Assembly (NCBI GenBank): GCA_011391295.1
Contig: JAABQT010000025.1
Location: 1 to 11,462 of the forward strand
DNA: 11,462 nt
Source: Betaproteobacteria bacterium
Lineage (GTDB): Bacteria > Pseudomonadota > Gammaproteobacteria > Burkholderiales > SG8-39
Direction: 5' to 3'
Shown: in pieces, positions 1 to 5,973 of the stretch
How the letters are laid out: every line of letters starts with the position of its first letter
How positions within the stretch are numbered: position 1 is the stretch's first letter
Program-made: the position numbers and the translations under genes
The notes under the pieces: model-generated
The model's database searches: none
What the model was told of the DNA's origin: nothing
What the model saw: the letters and a program-made list of their open reading frames with translations, nothing else

Positions 1-150
1 GCGCACGGTGAAGCGGCCGCCGCGGCGCGCGATCGACACGTCGAGCGCCGATTCGATCTGGCGCAAGTTGGCGTCGAGCGCGCCGCACAGGCGCGCCAGG
101 CGCTGATTGTCCACCGGGTCGAGCCGGACTTCGACGGCCTTGCTAGGCAT
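1..150 (-). CDS. phoH: PhoH-like protein, N-terminal 50 codons (cut by window edge)
   Basis: Read from 150 down to 1, the frame starts with ATG and stays open to the edge. It begins [16 protein letters not shown] and continues through a [13 protein letters not shown] segment. This resembles the N-terminal region that precedes the P-loop ATPase domain of PhoH-like proteins. The ATPase domain itself (Walker A and B) lies outside the window, so its activity cannot be checked here. PhoH-like proteins are cytoplasmic ATPases of poorly defined role, linked to RNA metabolism. The start overlaps the miaB stop by 8 nt (143-150), so the two are probably co-transcribed and translationally coupled. A miaB-phoH-ybeY order is common in proteobacteria and supports the call. 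Identity rests on 50 residues plus context. Confidence 0.82.
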   Translation of the reverse strand, partial: MPSKAVEVRLDPVDNQRLARLCGALDANLRQIESALDVSIARRGGRFTVR

Positions 151-1468
151 CGACCCGTTCGCCGCGCAGTGTGTGCGCAAGCGCCGCCGACACGCGCACC
201 TCGACGAAGCGCCCGCGCAGGCGCGCATCGCCCGCGAAATTCACCACGCGGTTGTTGGCCGTGCGGCCGGCAAGCTCAGCCCCGCTCCTTTTCGAGGGGC
301 CCTCGACCAGTACGCGCTGCGTGCTGCCGACCATCGCCGCGCTCGCGGCACTCGCCTGCGCGTCGAGCTGCGCCTGCAGCCGCTGCAGGCGCTCGAGCTT
401 GGCTGCGCGCGGCGTCGCGTCGGGCAGCTCGGCGGCCGGGGTGCCGGGCCGCGGGCTGTAGAGGAAGGAAAAGGAGCCATCGAACTCGAGCTCACTCGCC
501 AGCCGCAGCGTGGCCTCGAAATCGGCCTCGGTTTCGCCCGGGAAGCCGACGATGAAGTCCGACGACAGGCTGAGCCCGGGCCGCGCCTTGCGCAGCCGGC
601 GCACGATCGAGCGGTATTCGAGCGCGGTGTAGCCGCGTTTCATCGCCGCGAGCACCCGATCGGCGCCCGACTGCACGGGCAGGTGCACCTGGGGCGCGAG
701 CTGCGGCAGGTCGGCGTGCGCGTCGATCAGGCGCTGGGTGAACTCGCGCGGGTGCGAAGTGGTGTAGCGCAGGCGCTCGAGGCCGTCGATCTCGGCGATG
801 TAGCGCAGCAATTCCGCGAAATCCGCCGGCGCGCCGTCGATCTGCCCGCGCCAGGCGTTCACGTTCTGGCCGAGCAGGGTCAATTCCCTGATGCCTTGCG
901 CGGCGAGCGCCGCGATTTCCGCCACCAGGTCGTCGAACGGGCGCGAAAGTTCCTCACCGCGGGTGTAGGGCACCACGCAGAAGCTGCAGTACTTGCTGCA
1001 GCCTTCCATGATGGACACGAAAGCGGCTGGGCCTTCGGCGCGCGGCGCCGGCAGATGGTCGAACTTCTCGATCTGCGGGAAACTCACGTCCACCTGCGCC
1101 CGGCCGGTCTCGCGGCGGCGCGCGAGCAACTGCGGCAGGCGGTGCAGGGTCTGCGGCCCGAACACCACGTCGACGAACGGCGCGCGCTCGACGATGCCGG
1201 CCCCTTCCTGGCTCGCCACGCAGCCGCCGACCGCGATCATCAGGTGAGGATTTGCGCGCTTGAGCTGGCGCAGGCGGCCGAGGTCGGCGAACACTTTCTC
1301 CTGCGCCTTTTCGCGCACCGAGCAGGTGTTGAAGACGATGACGTCGGCGTCCTCGGGGCGCAAGGCGGGGGCGAGGCCCTCGGCGTCGGCGAGCAGCCCG
1401 GCGATAGCGGCCGAGTCAACCACATTCATCTGGCAGCCGAAGGTGCGCAGGAAAAGCTTGCCGGGCAT
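143..1468 (-). CDS. miaB: tRNA-2-methylthio-N6-dimethylallyladenosine synthase MiaB
   Basis: This 441-residue radical-SAM methylthiotransferase adds the 2-methylthio group to i6A37 of tRNAs that read codons beginning with U. All three expected modules are present. The N-terminal MTTase domain has the cluster-binding cysteines C12 (FGCQMN), C49 (NTCSVR) and C83 (GGCVA). The radical-SAM core has the CxxxCxxC motif at C157, C161 and C164, with LPVQSG at 263-268. A C-terminal TRAM RNA-binding domain spans about 378-438. Length matches the family. The ATG at 1468 places the first cysteine motif at residue 12, as in E. coli MiaB; no strong Shine-Dalgarno precedes it. The stop overlaps the phoH start. 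The tRNA gene lies 62 nt upstream on the same strand, and no T-run terminator is visible between them, so read-through from the tRNA promoter is plausible. Confidence 0.97.
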   Translation of the reverse strand: MPGKLFLRTFGCQMNVVDSAAIAGLLADAEGLAPALRPEDADVIVFNTCSVREKAQEKVFADLGRLRQLKRANPHLMIAVGGCVASQEGAGIVERAPFVDVVFGPQTLHRLPQLLARRRETGRAQVDVSFPQIEKFDHLPAPRAEGPAAFVSIMEGCSKYCSFCVVPYTRGEELSRPFDDLVAEIAALAAQGIRELTLLGQNVNAWRGQIDGAPADFAELLRYIAEIDGLERLRYTTSHPREFTQRLIDAHADLPQLAPQVHLPVQSGADRVLAAMKRGYTALEYRSIVRRLRKARPGLSLSSDFIVGFPGETEADFEATLRLASELEFDGSFSFLYSPRPGTPAAELPDATPRAAKLERLQRLQAQLDAQASAASAAMVGSTQRVLVEGPSKRSGAELAGRTANNRVVNFAGDARLRGRFVEVRVSAALAHTLRGERVDA

Positions 1469-1530
1469 GAATGTGTGCAGCGCTACCTGGCGGACGCTCG
1501 TATTACCGGCGCCCGCCGCAGGGGAAGAAG

Positions 1531-1607
1531 TGGTGGCGAATCAGGGATTCGAACCCCGGACAAACGGATTATGATTCCGCTGCTCTAACCAGCTGAGCTA
1601 ATTCGCC
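1531..1607 (-). tRNA. tRNA-Met (CAT anticodon; elongator type likely)
   Basis: The minus strand folds as a complete tRNA. A perfect 7-bp acceptor stem (GGCGAAT with ATTCGCC) is followed by a D-arm containing AGCTCAGCTGGTTAGAGC. The anticodon stem-loop is CGGAATCATAATCCG with anticodon CAT, and the T-loop is GGTTCGAATCC. Discriminator A and an encoded CCA occupy 1534-1531. The CAT anticodon fits elongator Met, initiator Met, or tRNA-Ile whose C34 becomes lysidine. The paired first base of the acceptor argues against initiator Met. The stem resembles elongator Met more than Ile2, but this was judged by eye. The gene lies upstream of miaB on the same strand. Confidence 0.95.
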
Positions 1608-1618
1608 GCGCATGGCAA

Positions 1619-1624
1619 ATTTTA
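1619..1624 (-). promoter_or_regulatory. Candidate -10 box of the tRNA (and perhaps miaB) promoter
   Basis: On the minus strand TAAAAT (5 of 6 matches to TATAAT) ends 11 nt before the tRNA 5' base at 1607. That would place transcription start near 1612 and give a 5' leader of about 5 nt, normal for a tRNA gene. No convincing -35 hexamer is visible 16-18 nt upstream. The site lies back-to-back with the promoter proposed for the plus-strand hydroxylase gene. Confidence 0.45.
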
Positions 1625-1638
1625 TTCCAAGCAGCGGC

Positions 1639-1666
1639 TTGGCGCCATCCCCTGCGCATCTACAAT
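1639..1666 (+). promoter_or_regulatory. Candidate promoter for the UbiH-family gene, leaderless geometry
   Basis: TTGGCG at 1639-1644 (4 of 6 matches to TTGACA) lies 16 nt before TACAAT at 1661-1666 (5 of 6 matches to TATAAT). Six bases, GCGTGC, separate TACAAT from the GTG start at 1673. Initiation 7 nt past the -10 would fall on the start codon itself. No Shine-Dalgarno is present in the region, as expected for a leaderless message. The same spacing recurs before apaG and hicB in this window. Confidence 0.45.
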
Positions 1667-1672
1667 GCGTGC

Positions 1673-2824
1673 GTGAAAACTGACCTCGCCATCGTCGGCG
1701 CGGGGCTGGCCGGCCTGGCGCTGGCCCGTGCGCTGCGCGCAGTGTCGGTCGCGCTGATCGCGCCCGAGCGCCGCGCCGCTGCGCAAGGCTTGGATTCGCG
1801 GGTGTACGCGATTACACCGGGCAATGCCGGGTTTCTCGCCGAACTGCGTGTGTGGCAGGCGCTGGCGCCCGAACGGGTAACACCGGTGCGCGCGATGCGC
1901 GTGTTCGGCGACGATGGCGCCTCGGTCCTGAGGTTCGACGCCTATCGCGCGGGCGTGAGCGAGCTGGCGTGGATCGTCGAGGGTGGAATGCTGCAGGAGG
2001 CGCTGTGGCGTTCGCTGGACGCGCGCGACGGCCTCGCCGTCCTCGCCCCCGCGCAATGCGCCCGGCTCGATGTCGCCGCAGGCGAGGTGCGGCTCGGGCT
2101 GGCGGACGGGCGCGAGCTGGCCGCGAGCCTGGTGATCGGGGCCGACGGCGCCCGCTCGCTGGTGCGCGAGCGGGCCGGCATCGCGGCGACCGACACGCCC
2201 TACGCGCAGAGCGCGGTGGTGGCGAATTTCGCCTGCGCGCGCGCGCACCGCAACACGGCGTTCCAATGGTTCCAGGGCGGGCCGGTGCTGGCGCTGCTGC
2301 CGCTGCCGGGCGATCAGGTATCGATGGTGTGGTCGACCGGCGAGGCGCAGGCGGCGCGGCTGCTCGCGCTCGATGCGGCCGCCTTGTGCAGCGAAGTCGC
2401 CGCCGCAAGCGGGGGCGCGCTGGGAGAACTCGGCCCGGTGAGCGCGCCGCGCGCGTTCCCGCTGCGCCGCTTGTCGGCGCAGCGCATGGTGGCGCCGCGC
2501 GTGGCGCTGTTGGGCGACGCGGCGCACGTGATCCATCCGCTCGCCGGCCAGGGCGCCAATCTGGGATTGCAGGATGCGCGCGCGCTGGCGGCGGTGCTGG
2601 TCGGCCGCGAGCCGCAGCGCGATCCCGGGGACCTTGGCCTGCTGCGGCGCTACGAGCGCGCGCGGGCGCGGGAGATCCGGGCGATGGACGCGACGGTGCA
2701 CGGCATGGTCCGGCTGTTCGGGGCCGCCGGCGCTCCGCTGGCGCGGTTGCGCAATACGGGATTGAACTTGGCGGACCGGCTCCCGGTCATAAAGAACCTT
2801 CTTATCCGGCAGGCGATGGCATGA
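1673..2824 (+). CDS. UbiH/UbiF/COQ6-family FAD-dependent hydroxylase (ubiquinone biosynthesis)
   Basis: This 383-residue flavoprotein monooxygenase very likely hydroxylates the aromatic ring of a ubiquinone precursor. The N-terminal Rossmann motif GAGLAG is at 9-14. The family DSRVYAIT segment is at 41-48. The GADGARS motif, which contacts FAD and NAD(P)H in this family, is at 156-162. The signature GDAAHVIHPLAGQG is at 281-294. Length fits the family. GTG at 1673 is chosen because it puts the Rossmann strand at the extreme N-terminus. An ATG at 1665 in the same frame meets a stop within four codons. Which ring position it modifies (UbiH, UbiI, UbiF or the broader UbiM type) cannot be told from motifs, so no symbol is given. 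Its stop overlaps the dsbC start by ATGA, which indicates an operon. The link may be functional, since ubiquinone is the electron acceptor of DsbB in periplasmic disulfide formation. Confidence 0.9.
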   Translation: MKTDLAIVGAGLAGLALARALRAVSVALIAPERRAAAQGLDSRVYAITPGNAGFLAELRVWQALAPERVTPVRAMRVFGDDGASVLRFDAYRAGVSELAWIVEGGMLQEALWRSLDARDGLAVLAPAQCARLDVAAGEVRLGLADGRELAASLVIGADGARSLVRERAGIAATDTPYAQSAVVANFACARAHRNTAFQWFQGGPVLALLPLPGDQVSMVWSTGEAQAARLLALDAAALCSEVAAASGGALGELGPVSAPRAFPLRRLSAQRMVAPRVALLGDAAHVIHPLAGQGANLGLQDARALAAVLVGREPQRDPGDLGLLRRYERARAREIRAMDATVHGMVRLFGAAGAPLARLRNTGLNLADRLPVIKNLLIRQAMA

Positions 2825-3558
2825 CCAAGAGTCTGGTGGCATTGGCGGCGTTGTTGCTGGCCGTGGCGAGCGCGCATGCCGACGAGGCAAGAATCCGCCG
2901 CGTGGTCGAGTCCGCGCTCGGGGGCGCGCGCGTCGATGGCGTAAAGCCGGCGCAGATGCCCGGGATATTCGAGGTGCAGTACCAGTCGCGCGAAGGCCCG
3001 CAGATCGTCTACACCGACGCCGAGGCCAACTATATCTTCGATGGCACCATCTTCGACACGCGCAACCGGCAGAACCTGACCGAGGAGCGGCTCAACAAGC
3101 TCTCGGCGATCAGCTTCGACACCCTGCCCCTGGACCTGGCGGTGAAAGTGCAGCGCGGCAATGGCAAGCGCGTGCTGGCGATATTCTCGGACCCCTACTG
3201 CCCGGCGTGCCGCCAGTTCGAGCAATCGCTGGCGCAGGTCGATGACATCACGATCTACTACTTCATGTATCCCGTGATCCGGCCGGAACTCGCGGACCAC
3301 TCCAGGGCAGTGTGGTGCTCGCCCGACCGGGCGGCGGCCTGGCTGGCGCTCGCCGCGCGCCCGATGGCGCAGCCCCCGGCGCAGCCCGTGAACTGCGACA
3401 CGCCGATCGAGCGCGTGCTCGCGCTGGGCAGGTCGATGCGCGTGAATTCGACGCCGACGCTGTTCTTGGCCGACGGGGAGCGCGTGCGCGGCGGGTTGCG
3501 CGCGCAGGACCTGCGTGCCAGGCTCGATCAGGCCATGCGCTCGGCCAAGTCCAAATAG
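2821..3558 (+). CDS. dsbC: Periplasmic thiol:disulfide isomerase DsbC
   Basis: This 245-residue protein reshuffles wrong disulfides in periplasmic proteins as a V-shaped dimer kept reduced by DsbD. A Sec signal peptide is clear, with a hydrophobic core at about 4-16 and an AHA|DE cleavage site after residue 20. An N-terminal dimerisation domain (about 21-85) and a linker lead into the thioredoxin-fold domain. Its active site is C127-P-A-C130, in IFSDPYCPAC. The cis-proline loop is STPT (T211-P212). C166 and C192 probably form the second, structural disulfide. The ATG at 2821 overlaps the hydroxylase stop. The frame stays open upstream to 1852, but that extension is antisense-quality shadow inside the hydroxylase, and the signal peptide fixes the real start. 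The CPAC dipeptide differs from E. coli DsbC (CGYC). The 3' end converges on mltA with 4 nt between stops, and no clear terminator hairpin is visible. Confidence 0.94.
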   Translation: MTKSLVALAALLLAVASAHADEARIRRVVESALGGARVDGVKPAQMPGIFEVQYQSREGPQIVYTDAEANYIFDGTIFDTRNRQNLTEERLNKLSAISFDTLPLDLAVKVQRGNGKRVLAIFSDPYCPACRQFEQSLAQVDDITIYYFMYPVIRPELADHSRAVWCSPDRAAAWLALAARPMAQPPAQPVNCDTPIERVLALGRSMRVNSTPTLFLADGERVRGGLRAQDLRARLDQAMRSAKSK

Positions 3559-3562
3559 CGCC

Positions 3563-4735
3563 TCAGGGCAGCGGCCGCGGCAGGGGAGCGCCGTGCGGCC
3601 ACAGCACCCAGATGCGCGCGGGCTGGCGCATGCGTCCGGCCAGGGTCCCGGCCTGCGCCCCGGAGCCCCAGAAGAAATCCGCGCGTACCGCGCCGCGGAT
3701 CGCCCCCCCGGTGTCCTGCGCCATCACCAGGCGCTCCAGCGGTTGCGGCGAGAGCGGGTAGGTGGTGGCGAGGAATACCGGCGCGCCGAGCGGGATGTAG
3801 CGCGGATCCACCGCGATGCTGTAACCCGCGTCGAGCGGCGTGCCCAGCGCGCCGATCGGCCCGCCGCCGGCGGGCAGCTCGCGGAAGAACACGTAACTCG
3901 CATTGTGATTCAGCGCCTCCTGGAAACGCGCGGGATTGGCGGCCGCCCAGGCCTTGATGCCCTGCATGGATGCCTGCTCCAGGCTGAGTTCGCCGCGCTC
4001 GATGAGGTGGCGGCCGAGCGAACGGTAGGGGTGGCCGTTTTGCTCGGCGAATCCGACCCGGATGCGCTCGCCGGATTCGAGCTGGATCTGGCCCGAACCC
4101 TGGATCTGCAGGAAGAACAGCTCCACCGGGTCGGCGACCCAGGCGATTACCGGCGCGGCAAACGCGCCGTTGCGCGACGCAATCTCGCCGCGCGAATAAT
4201 AGGGCTGCAGGCGCCTGCCGTTCAGCCTGCCGCGCAGGCGCATGCCGCGCAGCTCCGGGTATTGCTCGGCAAGATCGACCACCACCAGATCCTCGGGCAG
4301 GCCGTACACCGGCTGCATGAAGCGCGTGCTGCGTTTGCGACGGCCCTCGAGCACCGGCTCGTAGTAGCCCGTGACCGTGCCCTCGACGGCGCCGTCCGCG
4401 GCCACGACGGCATAGGCGGCGAATGACTTCTCGAAGAAGGAGCGGGCGGCAGACTCGTCGCCGGCGGGCAGCGATCTCGCCGCCGCGCACTCGGCCTGCA
4501 TGGCCGCGGCGATCGACGGGCGCGTGCAGCCGCTGACGAAGGCGCGCACGCTCGCCGCGAGCGGCGCGGCGCTCCAGCCCGGCAGGGACGCGTAATCGAC
4601 CGCGTCGTAGCGCGCGGCGGGCGCGGGCGTTGGCGGGGCAGGGCAGGGACAGGCGGGCGGGGCGGACGGCGGCAGCTGCACGCAGCCGGCGGCCAGTAGA
4701 AACCACACCAGACTCGGCAGGAAGAGGCGCGACAT
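3563..4735 (-). CDS. mltA: Membrane-bound lytic murein transglycosylase A (MltA)
   Basis: This 390-residue outer-membrane lipoprotein cleaves MurNAc-GlcNAc bonds of peptidoglycan with formation of a 1,6-anhydro ring. The ATG at 4735 begins a lipoprotein signal peptide with lipobox LAAGC and acylated C18. A proline-rich linker follows (21-40). The MltA domain includes GYYEPVLEG at 123-131 and FFLQIQGSG at 207-215. The C-terminal 3D domain has AQDTGGAIRG at 339-348 and RADFFWG at 351-357. Asp341 and Asp353 are the candidate catalytic acids; by position Asp353 seems to match E. coli Asp308, which is inference. A longer open frame runs to 4957, but it lies over apaG and lacks the lipoprotein signal, so it is not used. 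The gene is downstream of apaG with a 4-nt gap, so the two form one unit. Confidence 0.95.
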   Translation of the reverse strand: MSRLFLPSLVWFLLAAGCVQLPPSAPPACPCPAPPTPAPAARYDAVDYASLPGWSAAPLAASVRAFVSGCTRPSIAAAMQAECAAARSLPAGDESAARSFFEKSFAAYAVVAADGAVEGTVTGYYEPVLEGRRKRSTRFMQPVYGLPEDLVVVDLAEQYPELRGMRLRGRLNGRRLQPYYSRGEIASRNGAFAAPVIAWVADPVELFFLQIQGSGQIQLESGERIRVGFAEQNGHPYRSLGRHLIERGELSLEQASMQGIKAWAAANPARFQEALNHNASYVFFRELPAGGGPIGALGTPLDAGYSIAVDPRYIPLGAPVFLATTYPLSPQPLERLVMAQDTGGAIRGAVRADFFWGSGAQAGTLAGRMRQPARIWVLWPHGAPLPRPLP

Positions 4736-4739
4736 GTGC

Positions 4740-5123
4740 TCAATGCAGTACGCGGGGCACCGAAAGCGTGAATTCCGCGATCGGCGCCTCGAACCGCGTG
4801 CCGTCCGCGGCCACCATCTGGTAGCTGCCGCGCATGGTGCCCACCGGCGTGGCGATGGAGGTGCCGCTGGTGTACTCGAAACTCTCCCCGGGCTTGAGCA
4901 CCGGCTGCGCGCCCACCACGCCCAGTCCGCGCACCTCCTGCACCAGTCCCTGGGCATCGGTGATGATCCAGTGGCGGCTCATCAGCTGCGCGCTGAGGTT
5001 GCCGGGGTTGCGGATGGTGATGGTGTAAGCAAAGACGTAGCGACCCGCGTTCTCGTCCGATTGCTCGGCCAGATACCGGGTCGCCGTGCTTACCGCGATG
5101 TCGTAACGCTTCTCCTGGGTCAT
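4740..5123 (-). CDS. apaG: ApaG family protein
   Basis: This 127-residue protein is of near-exact family length and consists of a single fibronectin-III-like ApaG domain. The family GxGxxG motif is GLGVVG at 66-71. Other typical segments are HWIITD at 51-56 and GTMRGSYQMV at 95-104. ApaG proteins are small cytoplasmic beta-sandwich proteins. Their biochemical role is unsettled, and E. coli ApaG was named for its link with apaH (Co2+ resistance, Ap4A turnover). ATG at 5123 is chosen because upstream in-frame codons would run into rpe on the other strand. The gene is followed directly by mltA, an arrangement common in betaproteobacteria. Confidence 0.95.
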   Translation of the reverse strand: MTQEKRYDIAVSTATRYLAEQSDENAGRYVFAYTITIRNPGNLSAQLMSRHWIITDAQGLVQEVRGLGVVGAQPVLKPGESFEYTSGTSIATPVGTMRGSYQMVAADGTRFEAPIAEFTLSVPRVLH

Positions 5124-5129
5124 GGGCGC

Positions 5130-5135
5130 ATTGTA
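5130..5135 (-). promoter_or_regulatory. Candidate -10 box for apaG-mltA, leaderless geometry
   Basis: On the minus strand TACAAT (5 of 6 matches to TATAAT) is followed by six bases, GCGCCC, and then the apaG ATG at 5123. Transcription would start at or next to the ATG. No recognisable -35 is seen. The same DNA read on the plus strand gives TAAACT at 5134-5139, a weak -10 for rpe with the ATG only 9 nt downstream. Both genes may therefore start from overlapping divergent -10 elements in a 25-nt gap. Confidence 0.4.
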
Positions 5136-5148
5136 AACTCGCGCCGCC

Positions 5149-5808
5149 ATGGCCTTTCGCATCGCACCCAGCATTCTGTCGGCGGACTTCGCCAGGCTCG
5201 GCGAGGAAGTGCGCGCGGTGGAGGCGGCGGGCGCGGACCTGCTGCACTTCGACGTCATGGACAACCACTACGTCCCCAATCTCACCGTGGGGCCGCTGGT
5301 ATGCGCGGCGCTCAAGCCCCTGGTGCGCCTGCCGATCGACGTGCACCTGATGGTGAAGCCGGTGGACCGCATCATCCCCGAGTTCGCCAAGGCGGGCGCG
5401 GCGATCATCAGTTTCCATCCCGAGGCCTCGGAGCACGTTGACCGCACCATCAGCCTGATCAAGGAGCAGGGCTGCAAGGCGGGCCTGGTCCTGAACCCCG
5501 CCACGCCCCTTTCGTGCCTCGACCACACGCTGGACAAGCTCGACCTGGTGCTGCTCATGTCGGTCAATCCCGGCTTCGGCGGGCAGCAGTTCATGCGCGC
5601 GGTGCTGCCCAAGATCGCCGACGTGCGCAAGCGCATCGACCGGCTCGGGCGCGAGGTCTGGCTGGAAGTGGACGGCGGCGTGAAAGCCGACAACATCGCC
5701 GAGATCGCCAGGGCCGGGGCGGACACTTTTGTCGCCGGGTCGGCGATCTTCGGCGCCAAAGACTACGCGGCGACCATCCGCGACATGCGCGCGCGCCTGG
5801 TGATATAG
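5149..5808 (+). CDS. rpe: Ribulose-phosphate 3-epimerase
   Basis: This 219-residue (beta/alpha)8 enzyme interconverts D-ribulose 5-phosphate and D-xylulose 5-phosphate in the pentose phosphate pathway, or in the Calvin cycle if present. Signature segments are [15 protein letters not shown] (6-20), [14 protein letters not shown] (31-44), [10 protein letters not shown] (62-71), [12 protein letters not shown] (137-148) and [12 protein letters not shown] (171-182). The divalent-metal ligands His33, Asp35, His66 and Asp175 are all present, and Asp35 and Asp175 are the acid/base pair. ATG at 5149 is the only reasonable start. In many relatives a phosphoglycolate phosphatase gene (gph) lies between rpe and trpE. 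Here it is absent and the trp leader begins 11 nt after the rpe stop. The end of the gene carries the proposed trp promoter. Confidence 0.97.
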   Translation: MAFRIAPSILSADFARLGEEVRAVEAAGADLLHFDVMDNHYVPNLTVGPLVCAALKPLVRLPIDVHLMVKPVDRIIPEFAKAGAAIISFHPEASEHVDRTISLIKEQGCKAGLVLNPATPLSCLDHTLDKLDLVLLMSVNPGFGGQQFMRAVLPKIADVRKRIDRLGREVWLEVDGGVKADNIAEIARAGADTFVAGSAIFGAKDYAATIRDMRARLVI

Positions 5809-5809
5809 T
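5780..5809 (+). promoter_or_regulatory. Candidate trp operon promoter (extended -10) over the rpe stop
   Basis: TGATATAGT at 5801-5809 is an extended -10: TG, one base, then TATAGT (5 of 6 matches to TATAAT). GCGACA at 5780-5785 (4 of 6 matches to TTGACA) lies 18 nt upstream. The -10 covers the rpe stop codon. Initiation would fall near 5816, only about 4 nt before the GTG of the Trp-rich leader peptide. The messenger would then be almost leaderless, which fits the absence of a Shine-Dalgarno there. No TrpR operator-like palindrome is obvious. Confidence 0.5.
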
Positions 5810-5819
5810 CGGCTTCGCC

Positions 5820-5885
5820 GTGACCACCCTGACCCTGCGCACCGAGTCCTCCGTCTGGCACAGCTGGCGCCGCTGGCGCCGCTAA
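5820..5885 (+). CDS. trpL: trp operon leader peptide with three Trp codons
   Basis: GTG at 5820 opens a 21-codon frame ending in TAA (5883-5885). The peptide ends VWHSWRRWRR. Trp codons are 13, 16 and 19 (5856, 5865, 5874), separated by Arg, Ser and His codons. Three tryptophans in the last nine residues of a tiny frame, between rpe and trpE, is the hallmark of a trp attenuation leader. It responds to charged tRNA-Trp through ribosome stalling. The codons sit in a tandem 9-nt repeat (GCTGGCGCC at 5864-5872 and 5873-5881), so the Trp-codon region itself can form a hairpin. The frame continues open upstream into rpe, but GTG at 5820 is the first sensible start after the proposed promoter. Expression is unproven. 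The call rests on position, composition and neighbouring hairpins. Confidence 0.78.
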   Translation: MTTLTLRTESSVWHSWRRWRR

Positions 5886-5953
5886 TCACTCTCGCGCCCC
5901 GTGCGGCCCGGCGGCGCGCTTGCTCAAGGCCGCGCAGCAGTTCCCAAGAGCAA
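5865..5953 (+). promoter_or_regulatory. Mutually exclusive hairpins of the trp leader (candidate attenuator)
   Basis: Four helices can be drawn by eye. Stem 1 pairs 5865-5871 with 5875-5881 over the last Trp codons. Stem 1:2 pairs 5876-5882 with 5911-5917 (7 bp, all G-C). Stem A pairs 5901-5908 with 5928-5935 (8 bp, one G-U). Stem B pairs 5920-5925 with 5948-5953 (TTGCTC with GAGCAA). A cannot coexist with 1:2 or with B without a pseudoknot, which gives the switch logic expected of an attenuator. No U-run follows any stem, so a classical intrinsic terminator is not seen. Control could act through Rho, pausing, or access to the trpE ribosome-binding site, GGAG at 5962-5965. The GC-rich sequence raises the chance of accidental pairing. 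Confidence 0.45.
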
Positions 5954-5973
5954 TAGGCAGCGGAGACCGTTCC

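Noticed and set aside
107..1588. Plus-strand 493-codon frame antisense to miaB and running into the tRNA
   Set aside because: It is a shadow of miaB third-position bias, has no recognisable domain, and crosses a structural RNA gene.
1852..2820. Long upstream extension in frame with dsbC
   Set aside because: It overlaps the whole hydroxylase gene in another frame, is Arg/Ala/Gly-rich, and would bury the clear dsbC signal peptide in the middle of a protein.
3556..3610. Possible bidirectional terminator between dsbC and mltA (GC-rich palindromic stretch near 3568-3582)
   Set aside because: The pairing is short, lies inside the mltA coding end, and has no T-run on either strand.
4736..4957. Longer N-terminus for mltA
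   Set aside because: It would overlap apaG and remove the lipoprotein signal with its LAAGC lipobox from the N-terminus.
5936..5973. Classical intrinsic terminator as part of the trp attenuator
   Set aside because: No run of T follows any of the drawn stems before trpE, so a U-tract terminator cannot be claimed.
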